Source of the DNA: Mycoplasmatota bacterium
GTDB taxonomy: Bacteria; Bacillota_I; Bacilli_A; Acholeplasmatales; Acholeplasmataceae
Length of the DNA: 64,000 bases
NCBI GenBank assembly: GCA_018622495.1
Contig: CP076021.1
Location: forward strand, 620,001 to 684,000
Direction of reading: 5' to 3'
Part shown: positions 9,565 to 18,499 of the stretch, piece by piece
How positions within the stretch are numbered: the stretch's first letter is position 1
How the letters are laid out: each line of letters begins with the position of its first letter
Program-made: the position numbers and the translations under genes
The notes under the pieces: model-generated
Seen by the model: the letters and a program-made list of their open reading frames with translations, nothing else
The model's database searches: none
What the model was told of the DNA's origin: nothing

Positions 9565-9600
9565 TAATAAAATTTATATTAAATAAGGAGCTGTAAGAAA

Positions 9601-10014
9601 ATGAAAAAGAAATACCCTGTAATTTCTAATTGTCCAGTATGTCAACATGAACTTAAAGTAGTAAAACTTGCATGTGATCATTGTGGAACAGAGATTGATG
9701 GTGAATTTACACTATCAAAATTTAATTATTTAGATGCTGATAAATTATACTTTATTGAAATATTTGTAAAAAATAGAGGTAACATTAAAGCAATCGAAAA
9801 AGAATTAAATATAAGTTATCCGACAGTTAAGAAAATGTTGAATGAAGTAATCGCTAAACTTGGTTATGATTTAGATGAAGATCACGACTTAGAGACTGAA
9901 CCGGAAGAACCACAAAAACCAAAAAACGAACGCATACAATCAAAAGTTGAAATTGTAAAAAAATTAAAAAATAAAGAAATCACAGCTGCAGAAGCAGTAA
10001 GAACTATTAAATAA
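9601..10014 (+). CDS. DUF2089 family protein (zinc ribbon plus HTH, probable regulator)
   Basis: The 137-residue protein opens with a zinc ribbon (CPVC at about residues 12-15 and CDHC at about 26-29), followed by a helix-turn-helix region (residues 40-90) containing NRGNIKAIEKELNISYPTVKK, which fits DNA binding. After an acidic, proline-containing linker (residues 93-115) the C-terminus carries a SHOCT-like motif, VEIVKKLKNKEITAAEAVRTI. This matches the DUF2089 family. It is the middle gene of the operon and shares the terminal motif with both neighbours, which suggests a common partner or co-assembly. AAGGAG lies upstream of the ATG. A role as transcriptional regulator of this operon is inference. 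Confidence 0.8.
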   Translation: MKKKYPVISNCPVCQHELKVVKLACDHCGTEIDGEFTLSKFNYLDADKLYFIEIFVKNRGNIKAIEKELNISYPTVKKMLNEVIAKLGYDLDEDHDLETEPEEPQKPKNERIQSKVEIVKKLKNKEITAAEAVRTIK

Positions 10015-10037
10015 TTTAAAATAAAAAGGAGAATAAA

Positions 10038-10427
10038 ATGTCTAAAGATCAATTAAAAGAAGAAAGAAAACAAATTTTAGAAATGTTATCTGATGGTGTT
10101 ATTTCAGCTGATGAAGCAGAAAAGTTATTGAATGCATTAACAAGCGAAAACGAAGACTTTCAAGAAGTCATTATTAATAAACCTAAAAAGGGTAAAACAT
10201 TTAAAATGTTAAAAGTATTAGTAGATTCAAGAGAAGGCGATAAAGTAAGAGTTCAAATACCAGTTGAATTTGCACAATTACTTAAAACAGCAAAATTTAA
10301 TTCTCAAGTAGGCGATTTGGATATTGATATTGATGCAATCGTTGAAATGGTCGTTAATGGTGTCGAAGGTGAAATTGTTAACGTAGAATCAGCGGATGGA
10401 GACATCGTTAAAGTTATAGTTGAATAA
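10038..10427 (+). CDS. SHOCT-like domain protein (YvlB/LiaX N-terminal type)
   Basis: This 129-residue protein starts with a clear SHOCT-like helix pair (RKQILEMLSDGVISADEAEK, residues 10-29) as in YvlB/LiaX-type proteins. A beta-rich region follows (KMLKVLVDSREGDKVRVQIP, about residues 54-73), then a stretch with IDIDAIVEMV and a last strand pair EIVNVESADGDIVKVIVE. It lacks membrane segments. It is the third gene of the operon and a likely paralog of the first (9217-9564). LiaX-like proteins act in envelope-stress sensing in some Firmicutes, but only the N-terminal module is shared, so no function is assigned. A terminator follows at 10438-10465. Confidence 0.75.
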   Translation: MSKDQLKEERKQILEMLSDGVISADEAEKLLNALTSENEDFQEVIINKPKKGKTFKMLKVLVDSREGDKVRVQIPVEFAQLLKTAKFNSQVGDLDIDIDAIVEMVVNGVEGEIVNVESADGDIVKVIVE

Positions 10428-10437
10428 AGAAATAAAT

Positions 10438-10465
10438 AAAAACGTTTAAATAAAACGTTTTTATT
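10438..10465 (+). terminator. Rho-independent terminator
   Basis: AAAAACGTTT pairs with AAACGTTTTT around a short loop, with a T-rich end. It closes the SHOCT-like operon. Confidence 0.75.
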
Positions 10466-10524
10466 TATAAAATCGAAATTTTGTATTATAATTAAAACAT
10501 TAGTTAGAATGGACGGCATTTATT

Positions 10525-12288
10525 ATGTTATTTAAGAAACACTTTGCGAAATTTTATTTAAAGTATGCATTATTATTTATTATTGGTATTTACGTATTAG
10601 TCACTATTGACTATTTACAGTTAAAAGTACCAAATTTTATCGGAACAATTATTGATGAATTGAATGAAGATATCGTAAATGTTTCATTTATTGAATCGAT
10701 TATTAAACAAATAGCGGTGATTACATTCTTTGTAATGATTGGCCGCTTTTTGTGGCGTTATACTGTATTTGGTGCTTCAAGACGCATTGAGTCAGACTTA
10801 AGAAACGACATGTTTCATAAAGCAACTAAATTATCCCAAAACTTTTATAATAAAGAAAAAGTTGGTGGATTAATGACTTATTTCATCAATGATCTAGAAG
10901 CGGTAAGACAATCATATGGTCGTGGTATTTTAATGTTGGTTGACGGATTAACTTTAGGAAGTATTGCACTCTATAAAATGGCTTCATTAAACTATAAATT
11001 AACTATTATTGCTGCAATACCTATGGTGATATTAACGGTTGTTATGGTTTATATTAGAAAAATATTATCAGCGAAATTTAAAGAAAGACAAGAAGCTTTT
11101 GAAGACTTAAGTGATTTTACACAAGAAAATTTTTCAGGTATTCGCGTGATTAAAGCTTTTGTTAGAGAAATTAAAGAATATGTATTTTTCCAAAAGAAAA
11201 ATGATAAATTTTATGATCGACAAATTAATTTCGTTAAAAGCATGGTTTTCATTAATATAATGATTTCTTTAGCGCTTAACTTTGTTATATTGTTTATTGT
11301 AGTTTTTGGTAGTATGGTTGTGATTAATGCTGACGGTATAGGTTTTACACCGGGTAATTTAACAGAATATTTAGCATATTTTTTCTCACTTACTTGGCCA
11401 GTGATGGCATTATCTCAATTTGTTGCTATTCAAGGACAAGCATCTGCAAGTGCTACACGTATTGCAAATTTTCTAGATACACCAATTGATATTCAAGATC
11501 AAGCTCAATTAGATAAAGTAGATCATCTTAAAGCATCAATAGAATTTAAACATTTAACATTTAAATACGACGATGGTGATGTCAATGTTTTAGATGATGT
11601 TTCATTTAAAATAGAACCTGGTGAAATGGTTGGTATTTTAGGACGTACTGGTAGTGGTAAATCATCATTGGTAGACTTATTACTGAGAATTCATAATTTA
11701 AATGAAAATCAATTGTTTATTGGTGGTCATGATATTATGAAATTACCTGTTAAACAAGTTAGAAATACGATTGGATATGTTCCACAAGATAATTTTCTAT
11801 TTTCTACAACCATTGCAGAAAATATTAGTTTTTCATATGATGATGCATATGAAAATGAAGTCATACGTGCAGCAAAACTTTCTGATGTATATGAAAATAT
11901 TATTGAATTTAAAGAAGGGTTTAATACAATCCTTGGAGAACGTGGTGTAACAGTTTCTGGAGGTCAAAAGCAACGTATTAGTATTGCTAGAGCTCTTGCT
12001 AAAAATCCTGATATTCTTGTATTAGATGATTCAGTTTCAGCTGTTGATACAAAAACAGAAGATGCTATCATAAAAAATTTACATGAAGTTAGAAAAGGTA
12101 AAACAACTATTTTTATAGCACATCGTATTTCAACAGTTAAAAAAATGGATAAAATTGTTTTACTTGAAAATGGTAAAGTTATTGCTGTAGGTTCGCATAA
12201 AGAATTACTTAAAACAAGTCCTGTTTATAAAGATATGGTGAAACGCCAACAACTTGAATCTATTGTGGAAGGCGGTGCATCTCGATGA
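10525..12288 (+). CDS. ABC exporter, fused permease and ATPase (first half of a heterodimer)
   Basis: This 587-residue half-exporter has six membrane segments (residues about 15-310) and a nucleotide-binding domain with Walker A GRTGSGKSS (about 375), signature VSGGQKQR (about 476), Walker B ILVLDD and the H-loop IAHRIST. In Walker B the catalytic Glu is replaced by Asp (VLDDSVSAVD), the hallmark of the degenerate ATP site in heterodimeric exporters such as BmrCD, YheIH and TM287/288. The next gene overlaps by four bases (ATGA) and supplies the partner, so the pair should form one complex. Substrates of such exporters are drugs, lipids or peptides; none can be named here. Confidence 0.92.
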   Translation: MLFKKHFAKFYLKYALLFIIGIYVLVTIDYLQLKVPNFIGTIIDELNEDIVNVSFIESIIKQIAVITFFVMIGRFLWRYTVFGASRRIESDLRNDMFHKATKLSQNFYNKEKVGGLMTYFINDLEAVRQSYGRGILMLVDGLTLGSIALYKMASLNYKLTIIAAIPMVILTVVMVYIRKILSAKFKERQEAFEDLSDFTQENFSGIRVIKAFVREIKEYVFFQKKNDKFYDRQINFVKSMVFINIMISLALNFVILFIVVFGSMVVINADGIGFTPGNLTEYLAYFFSLTWPVMALSQFVAIQGQASASATRIANFLDTPIDIQDQAQLDKVDHLKASIEFKHLTFKYDDGDVNVLDDVSFKIEPGEMVGILGRTGSGKSSLVDLLLRIHNLNENQLFIGGHDIMKLPVKQVRNTIGYVPQDNFLFSTTIAENISFSYDDAYENEVIRAAKLSDVYENIIEFKEGFNTILGERGVTVSGGQKQRISIARALAKNPDILVLDDSVSAVDTKTEDAIIKNLHEVRKGKTTIFIAHRISTVKKMDKIVLLENGKVIAVGSHKELLKTSPVYKDMVKRQQLESIVEGGASR

Positions 12289-14069
12289 AAGATTTTAAAG
12301 ATAATACGCGTGATCGTAGTGATAAAGAAGTCATTAAACGATTATTAGCATATATGAAACCTTATACAAAGCAATTGATAGTCGTCTTTATATTAATGAT
12401 TATTTCAGTTCTCGTGCAATTGTTACCATCGCTTATGCTAGGTCTTACCATTGATAATGTATCTTCAGATGCTGAAAGATCTGAAAAAATCACATATTTA
12501 ATAATTGTAGCAGTCATATTTTTTGTACTAATGATTGGTGGAAATTGGATTGCTTATATTCAAAGTATGATGCTTCAAAAAATTGGGCAACAAACTGTTG
12601 TCAAAGTTAGAGAAGATGTATTTCAACATATTGAAAATTTATCCATTGAACAAATTAATGAATTACCTGTTGGTAAATTAGTCACAAGGGTAACAAATGA
12701 TACGAATGCGATTAGTGAAATGTATACAAGCGTATCCGTAGATCTTATTAAAAATATACTATATCTTATTGGTATTTTGGTCATGATTATGGTGATTAAT
12801 ATTAAAATGGCACTTATTGTAATCATTGCGATGCCTATTGTGATACTTGCGAGTGCTATCTTTAGAAAATATTCAAGAGCAACTTATCGTCAAGTTAGAG
12901 CTAACGTTTCTGAAGTAAACGCATATTTATCAGAAAACTTATCTGGTATGAAAATTACACAAATATTTAATCAAGAAGATAAAAAGAATCAAGAATTTAA
13001 ACAAAGAAATCAAGATTTAAGAAAAAGTTATCTAAGAGAAATATTAGTATTCGGTATATATAGACCAAGTATTTATGGTATTTCAGCAGTTGCTTTAGTC
13101 GCAACACTTTATATAGGTTATCAAAATGTTGTTGCTGGTGTGATGTCAGCAGGTTTCTTATACGCATTTTATAATTATGTGTCAGACTTTTTCCAACCTG
13201 TTCAACAAATTGCAGAACAATTTAATACTTTACAAAATGCATTTGCTAGTGCAGAAAAAATATTTGATGTATTAGATACTAAACCGATGATTGAAGATAA
13301 AAAAGATGCTATCGAAATTGAATCATTTACTGGTTCAATTGAATTCAAAGATGTTTGGTTTTCATATATTCCTGATGAATGGATATTAAAAGGTATTAGT
13401 TTTAAAGTTAATCCAGGAGATACGGTTGCATTTGTTGGTGCGACAGGATCTGGGAAAACAACAATATTAAATCTAATAGTTAGAAATTATGATATTCAAA
13501 AGGGTCAAATATTAATTGATGGTATTGATATTAAAGATATTAAACGTTCATCGCTTAGAAAACAAATAGGTCAAATGTTACAAGATGTATTCTTATTTAG
13601 TGGATCAATAGAAAACAATATATCATTAAATAATGAAGATATACCTTTTCAAGAAATAAAAGCTGCATCGGAATATGTAGGAGCTCATACGTTTATTGAT
13701 AAATTACCAGATGGATATAAACACGTTGTTTTAGAACGAGGTAATAACTTTTCAAGTGGACAAAGACAACTTATTTCATTTGCAAGAGCCATTGTATATA
13801 AACCATCATTAATGATATTAGATGAAGCAACAGCGAATATTGATAGTGAAACGGAAGAACTAATTCAAGCATCATTAGAAAAAATGATGAACATTTCAAC
13901 TATGCTAATTGTTGCACATAGATTATCAACGATTCAACATAGTGATAAGATCATTGTTATGCAAAAAGGTGAAATTAAAGAAATGGGAAGTCATCAAGCA
14001 TTATTAAAAGAAAAAGGGTTATATTATAAATTATATCAATTACAATATGATGAAACACCAAATAAATAA
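12285..14069 (+). CDS. ABC exporter, fused permease and ATPase (second half of a heterodimer)
   Basis: This 594-residue half-exporter has six membrane segments (about residues 30-320) and an ATPase domain with Walker A GATGSGKTT, Walker B LMILDEATANID with the normal catalytic Glu, and H-loop VAHRLST. Its signature reads FSSGQRQL, a variant of LSGGQ. Combined with the Asp in the partner's Walker B, this gives one complete and one degenerate ATP site, as known for heterodimeric multidrug exporters. The start overlaps the partner's stop (ATGA at 12285-12288), indicating translational coupling. A terminator follows at 14083-14114. Confidence 0.92.
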   Translation: MKDFKDNTRDRSDKEVIKRLLAYMKPYTKQLIVVFILMIISVLVQLLPSLMLGLTIDNVSSDAERSEKITYLIIVAVIFFVLMIGGNWIAYIQSMMLQKIGQQTVVKVREDVFQHIENLSIEQINELPVGKLVTRVTNDTNAISEMYTSVSVDLIKNILYLIGILVMIMVINIKMALIVIIAMPIVILASAIFRKYSRATYRQVRANVSEVNAYLSENLSGMKITQIFNQEDKKNQEFKQRNQDLRKSYLREILVFGIYRPSIYGISAVALVATLYIGYQNVVAGVMSAGFLYAFYNYVSDFFQPVQQIAEQFNTLQNAFASAEKIFDVLDTKPMIEDKKDAIEIESFTGSIEFKDVWFSYIPDEWILKGISFKVNPGDTVAFVGATGSGKTTILNLIVRNYDIQKGQILIDGIDIKDIKRSSLRKQIGQMLQDVFLFSGSIENNISLNNEDIPFQEIKAASEYVGAHTFIDKLPDGYKHVVLERGNNFSSGQRQLISFARAIVYKPSLMILDEATANIDSETEELIQASLEKMMNISTMLIVAHRLSTIQHSDKIIVMQKGEIKEMGSHQALLKEKGLYYKLYQLQYDETPNK

Positions 14070-14082
14070 ATGAGAAAATATT

Positions 14083-14114
14083 AAAAGTAGAATAATTTTT
14101 ATTCTACTTTTTTT
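14083..14114 (+). terminator. Rho-independent terminator
   Basis: AAAAGTAGAAT pairs with ATTCTACTTTT and is followed by further T. It ends the two-gene ABC exporter operon. Confidence 0.8.
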
Positions 14115-14134
14115 CATATAAACGTTTTCATAGA

Positions 14135-14164
14135 TTGACATATAACAACTATTTTTGCTATACT
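14135..14164 (+). promoter_or_regulatory. Promoter of the ZIP transporter gene
   Basis: TTGACA (14135-14140) and TATACT (14159-14164) are separated by 18 bases. The ATG follows 45 bases later behind AAAGGAGC. Confidence 0.65.
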
Positions 14165-14209
14165 TAAATTGATATTAAGGTTAACCATAAAAAAAGGAGC
14201 AATAAGTAT

Positions 14210-15037
14210 ATGTTAAATTGGTTTATGAGTTTGGACATTTGGGTTCAAGCATTATTAGCAACATTATTCACATGGGGAGTTACAGCACTAGGTAGTGCGT
14301 TAGTATTCTTTTTTAAAACTATAGAACGTCATATTTTTAATTTAATGTTAGGTTTTGCATCAGGTGTGATGATAGCTGCAAGTTTTTGGTCACTATTGGC
14401 ACCGGCAATTGATATGGCTAATGAGCAAGGTGTTGTTGCATGGCTAGTTGTTGCTATAGGATTTGCTCTTGGAGGTATATTTTTATATATTGCAGATAAA
14501 ACAATACCACATATGCACTTTGGACCTGAACATGAAGTTGAAGGTATACATACAAAATTAAAAAGAAATATATTATTAGTTTTTTCAATTACACTACATA
14601 ACATTCCAGAAGGTCTTGCAGTTGGTGTAGCATTTGGTGCACTAAACTTTGTGACGGGTGACCTTACAGCTGCAACATTAGGCGCAATCGGTCTTGCACT
14701 AGGCATTGGTATTCAAAACTTTCCTGAAGGTGCCGCAGTGTCTATACCTTTAAGACAAGAAGGAAAAATGAGCCGTACAAGAGCTTTTATGTATGGACAA
14801 GCTTCAGGCTTTGTAAGACCCATAGCAGGTGTTATAGGCGCATTTTTAGTGATTCAAATGGAAGTTATTTTGCCATATGCTTTAGCATTTGCTGCTGGAG
14901 CGATGATTTATGTTGTTGCTGAAGAACTTATTCCTGAAGCTCAGCAAACACAAACCGCTAAAGGGTCGCATTTCGCTGTTTTAGGTGTTATGGTAGGGTT
15001 TATTGTTATGATGGTTTTAGATGTCGCTTTAGGATAG
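14210..15037 (+). CDS. ZIP-family divalent metal transporter
   Basis: This 275-residue inner-membrane protein has eight hydrophobic segments and the two ZIP signature helices: HNIPEGLAVGVAFG in segment IV and IQNFPEGAAVSIPLR in segment V, which carry the His, Asn and Glu ligands of the binuclear metal site. A His-containing loop (HMHFGPEHEVEG) precedes segment IV. ZIP proteins import zinc, iron or manganese; ZupT and the GufA group are the nearest types by motif. It has its own promoter and is followed 69 bases later by the mgtE pair, giving a divalent-metal transport neighbourhood. Metal preference cannot be read from the sequence. Confidence 0.93.
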   Translation: MLNWFMSLDIWVQALLATLFTWGVTALGSALVFFFKTIERHIFNLMLGFASGVMIAASFWSLLAPAIDMANEQGVVAWLVVAIGFALGGIFLYIADKTIPHMHFGPEHEVEGIHTKLKRNILLVFSITLHNIPEGLAVGVAFGALNFVTGDLTAATLGAIGLALGIGIQNFPEGAAVSIPLRQEGKMSRTRAFMYGQASGFVRPIAGVIGAFLVIQMEVILPYALAFAAGAMIYVVAEELIPEAQQTQTAKGSHFAVLGVMVGFIVMMVLDVALG

Positions 15038-15106
15038 ATTTTTTTACATAAAGAGATGAAAAAAGGATGTTTCTTGTTAAAATAGAATAAAAAGGAGCTG
15101 ATCAAT

Positions 15107-16425
15107 GTGTTTAAAGCATTATTAAACGAAAAAAGATTTGAAGACATTAAAACATATTTGGATCAAACACATGGATATGATTTAGCTCAAGATTTTCTAT
15201 CACTTGAAGAAACGGAACAAAAAATATTATATCAACATATTAATTATGAACAATTAGCAGATTTAGTATCGTATTTAGATCAGATGATGCTGCAGATATA
15301 ATTCAAGCATTTGATATTGAAAAACAAAAAGAAGTTATTCATTATATGGATCCTGATGATGCTGCAGATATGATTCAAGCATTGGAAGAAGAAAATCAAG
15401 AAGCCATTATTTTGGCTCTTGGTGAAGATTCTGAAATCTTGAGTTTAATGCATTATGAAGATGATGAAGCTGGATCATTAATGACTAATTTAGTACTTGA
15501 ATTAACACCGGATATGGATGTTAAACAAGCGACTAAAAAAGTTATTAAGCAAGCACCAGATGTAGAAACTATCAATCAGTTATTTGTTGTTGATGAGAAT
15601 CAACAATTTTTAGGTGTGGTATCATTAAAAAGTTTATTAAAAGCTAAAATGCCTTTAATGATTTCCGATTTAATGCTAACCTCACCTTTTGTTTATGATA
15701 AAGATTCAATCACAAGCGTTGTTTCACAAATGAATCAATATAATATTTATGTGATGCCTGTTTGTGATGAAAATGATAAACTACTTGGTTTAATTACATT
15801 AGATGATGCTTTTGATGTTTTTGAAGAAGAAGCACAAGAAGATTTTGAACGCTTAGCTGCACTTCCTGAAACGATTAAAGGTACACCGATAAAAATAGCA
15901 TTACATAGGTTTCCATGGTTACTTATGCTATTGTTTGTTTCTATTCCCGTATCACTATTAACACATGCATTTAACGATATTATTGCTGCAGTTGCAGTTA
16001 TTGTTATATTTCAACCAATGATATCAGGTGCAGCTGGTAATGTTGCAACGCAAGCATTAGCTGTTACATTGCAATCTTTTGCTAATGAAGAAACACACTT
16101 GTTTAAAAATGCATTTAAAGAAGTAGTGACAGGATTATTAAACGCTATTTTCATTGGTATAGCTGCTTTTCTTATTACTTTTACATTTTCTTCATTACAA
16201 TCATCAATAACAGTTGAACCAGTTAAAATGAGTTTAATTGTTTCATTGTCCCTAATACTTACCGTATTTATAGCACCAATGATAGCAATCTTTGTACCTT
16301 CTTTATTAAAAACTATAAATATAGATCCTGCTGTAGCTTCTGGACCACTTATTACAACATTGCTTGATATGACAACAGTGCTAATATATTTTAGTTTAGC
16401 TACCTTATTGATTGGGGTGGTTTGA
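15107..16425 (+). pseudogene. mgtE: Magnesium transporter MgtE, copy 1, with a one-base frame disruption
   Basis: MgtE is a dimeric magnesium channel gated by its cytoplasmic N and CBS domains. A GTG start at 15107 behind AAGGAGC opens the N domain; the ATG at 15105 is in another frame. That frame ends at 15301. Near 15280-15281 the family sequence shifts to a second frame that reads DDAADIIQAFDIEKQ and runs to 16425 with two CBS domains (GVVSLKSLL, GLITLDDAF) and five membrane segments with FQPMISGAAGNVATQ. Restoring one base, as in GATTCAGAT, gives 439 residues, a normal length. Either the gene is truly broken or one base was missed in sequencing. A second mgtE follows with overlapping TGATG. 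Confidence 0.85.
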
Positions 16426-17765
16426 TGAAAAGACATCTAAATTTTAAACACAGCGATGAATCACTTAAGAAAACAATTAAAAATTTTCAACCATATGATA
16501 TCGCTGTTATATACGAATCTTTAAATGATGAAGAGAAAAATAGACTGATTAAGTTGATGACATTAGAACAAACGGTTGATGTATTTGTTGAATTAGAAAT
16601 TGATGATCAAAAAGAAATATTTGAAATCTTATCAAATACAGTAAAAAAATCATTACTAAGAAAATTAGAAACAGATGAATTAAAAGCATTTATTGAAATG
16701 TATGAAACGCATGAAGAAAGAGATTTAATTGTTCAAATGCTTTCAAAAGTGAAAGCGAAAACCATACAATTACTCTTAACTTACGATGAAGATGAAGCTG
16801 CATATATTATGATGACTGATTTTTTCACAATTGATCAAGATCTTACGATTAAAGAAGCGACTTCATTGGTTGTTACAAAATCAAAAGATAATGATTATAT
16901 CGACACAGTATTTATACAAGATGAACATAAAAAATGTATTGGGCATATTGACTTACAAAATCTTATTATTGCGAGATCTAATCAAAAATTAGAAGAATTA
17001 ATGGTAAAAGACTTTCCATTTGTGTATACAGATGATTCCATAGAAGAAGCTATTCAATATGTTTTAGACTATGATAAAAACGTTATACCTGTCCTCAATA
17101 AAGATCATGAAATATTAGGTATCATTACAGCTGATGATATATTTGATGAATTGATTGAAGATTATGAAGAAGAATATGAAAGTTTCTCACAAATCTCTGA
17201 TCATGACATTTCGCTATCTTCATTTCAAAGATCTAAACAAAGATTACCATGGTTAATGATAGGCGTATTATTAAATCTTTTAACAATTACTATATTATCC
17301 AGATATGCAGCAACCATTGAACAAGTAACTGCACTTATACTTTTTCAACCAATGATTTTGGGTATGGCTGGTAATATAGGAACACAAGCACTTGCTGTAA
17401 CAATATTAGGTATTCATCAATCGGATTTTAAAGAAAATATTGATGCAAAAAAACATATCATCAGTGAGTTGCTTATTGGTTTAACGAATAGTTTATTGCT
17501 TGGTGTTATAGCGTTTATATTTGTTCAAGTGTATTTAACGATATTAAATATGACAGCCCAAATGCCTATTGATATCGCATTTACTGTATTTATATCACTT
17601 ACGACTGCTATGTTTATATCATCAATACTTGGTAGCGTAGTCCCATTAGTTTTTGATCGATTAAATATTGATCCAGCATCAGCTTCTGGTCCACTCATGA
17701 CAACAATAAACGATATTGTTTCATTAGTCATCTATTTTAGTATTGCAACAGTGATGTTTTTATAA
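16425..17765 (+). CDS. mgtE: Magnesium transporter MgtE, copy 2
   Basis: This 446-residue protein has the full MgtE plan: N domain (residues 1-130), two CBS domains (with IGHIDLQNLI and GIITADDIFDEL) and five membrane segments with the conserved FQPMILGMAGNIGTQ and the pore-region Asp in MTTINDIVS. The start ATG at 16425 shares bases with the TGA of the first mgtE, with GGGGTGG as ribosome site; an upstream TTG at 16422 is possible. Tandem MgtE proteins could make two homodimers or a mixed dimer. The sequences differ greatly in the N domain, so this is an old duplication. No Mg-sensing riboswitch fits in the 69-base leader before copy 1. Confidence 0.93.
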   Translation: MKRHLNFKHSDESLKKTIKNFQPYDIAVIYESLNDEEKNRLIKLMTLEQTVDVFVELEIDDQKEIFEILSNTVKKSLLRKLETDELKAFIEMYETHEERDLIVQMLSKVKAKTIQLLLTYDEDEAAYIMMTDFFTIDQDLTIKEATSLVVTKSKDNDYIDTVFIQDEHKKCIGHIDLQNLIIARSNQKLEELMVKDFPFVYTDDSIEEAIQYVLDYDKNVIPVLNKDHEILGIITADDIFDELIEDYEEEYESFSQISDHDISLSSFQRSKQRLPWLMIGVLLNLLTITILSRYAATIEQVTALILFQPMILGMAGNIGTQALAVTILGIHQSDFKENIDAKKHIISELLIGLTNSLLLGVIAFIFVQVYLTILNMTAQMPIDIAFTVFISLTTAMFISSILGSVVPLVFDRLNIDPASASGPLMTTINDIVSLVIYFSIATVMFL

Positions 17766-17908
17766 AATAACATCTTTAGTTTTAAAAAGATGAAATTTGT
17801 TGTATAATGAAATTAAAGACATGAAACATATAATGTTAATATATGTTAAATGCTTTTAATAAGCGATAAACAACAATAATGAAAATATATGATATAAGGA
17901 GATTTATA

Positions 17909-18415
17909 ATGGGAAAAACATTTGATAAGTTTAAAAAATGGGTTGATGACTCAACAAGCAAAGCAAATGAAGGGGCGAAAAATCTTAATAAAAAAGTAAA
18001 AAAAGAATTCAATTTTTATCAAACCAATGGTGATTTGAATAAAGCTTATGATAACGCAAGTTATGAATATGAAATTATAGGTACATCTAATTGGGCAAAT
18101 AAACCAAAGAGAATCAAGGGATTTTTAGTGGAAGATGATTTAAAAATATTATTTAAAATTGATGAAAATCATCAAGAATATATTGTAAGAAATGTTTTAC
18201 TAAAAGATGTTAAAGATGAATCAATTATTCAAATTGATAAAGTGATTAGAGATGAAGCAGTATATTTAGATTTAAAAGTAGAAAATAAAGTCGTACCTAT
18301 TGGATGTTTTTATGCTTCATATAAAGCAAAAGATATTCCGGACAATCCACATAATGTTGTAAAAGTTGAAGAAGAGGAGGTTGTCGGAACAGTTCATTTC
18401 AAAACAAAGGATTAA
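17909..18415 (+). CDS. Hypothetical soluble protein
   Basis: I do not recognise this 168-residue protein. The N-terminal 45 residues are basic and helical (FDKFKKWVDDSTSKANEG, then Lys-rich NKKVKKEF), the rest looks beta-rich with alternating charged and hydrophobic residues and an acidic patch (EEEEV) near the C-terminus. There are no membrane segments or signal peptide. The ATG at 17909 follows AAGGAGAT; an upstream in-frame ATG at 17879 lacks a ribosome site. A TATAAT at 17803-17808 and an AT-rich leader of about 95 bases precede it, and a perfect terminator follows, so it is a single-gene unit. Confidence 0.6.
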   Translation: MGKTFDKFKKWVDDSTSKANEGAKNLNKKVKKEFNFYQTNGDLNKAYDNASYEYEIIGTSNWANKPKRIKGFLVEDDLKILFKIDENHQEYIVRNVLLKDVKDESIIQIDKVIRDEAVYLDLKVENKVVPIGCFYASYKAKDIPDNPHNVVKVEEEEVVGTVHFKTKD

Positions 18416-18423
18416 ACAAGATT

Positions 18424-18449
18424 AAAAGCACGTTAAACGTGCTTTTTTT
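18424..18449 (+). terminator. Rho-independent terminator
   Basis: AAAAGCACGTT and AACGTGCTTTT form an 11-base-pair palindromic stem with a T7 tail after the hypothetical gene. Confidence 0.85.
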
Positions 18450-18499
18450 ATATTTAATACATGCTATAATAGACATATATAGAAATGAGGTAATTATTA

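Noticed and set aside
14329-14706. Long - strand open frame inside the ZIP gene
   Set aside because: It lies wholly opposite a gene with clear ZIP motifs, has no ribosome site and a biased composition typical of a shadow frame.
15038-15106. Magnesium riboswitch before mgtE
   Set aside because: The leader is 69 bases and shows no M-box-like structure; it is too short for known classes.
16011-16436. Long - strand open frame opposite mgtE-1
   Set aside because: Composition and position show it as the reverse of membrane-segment codons; no start signal or family match.
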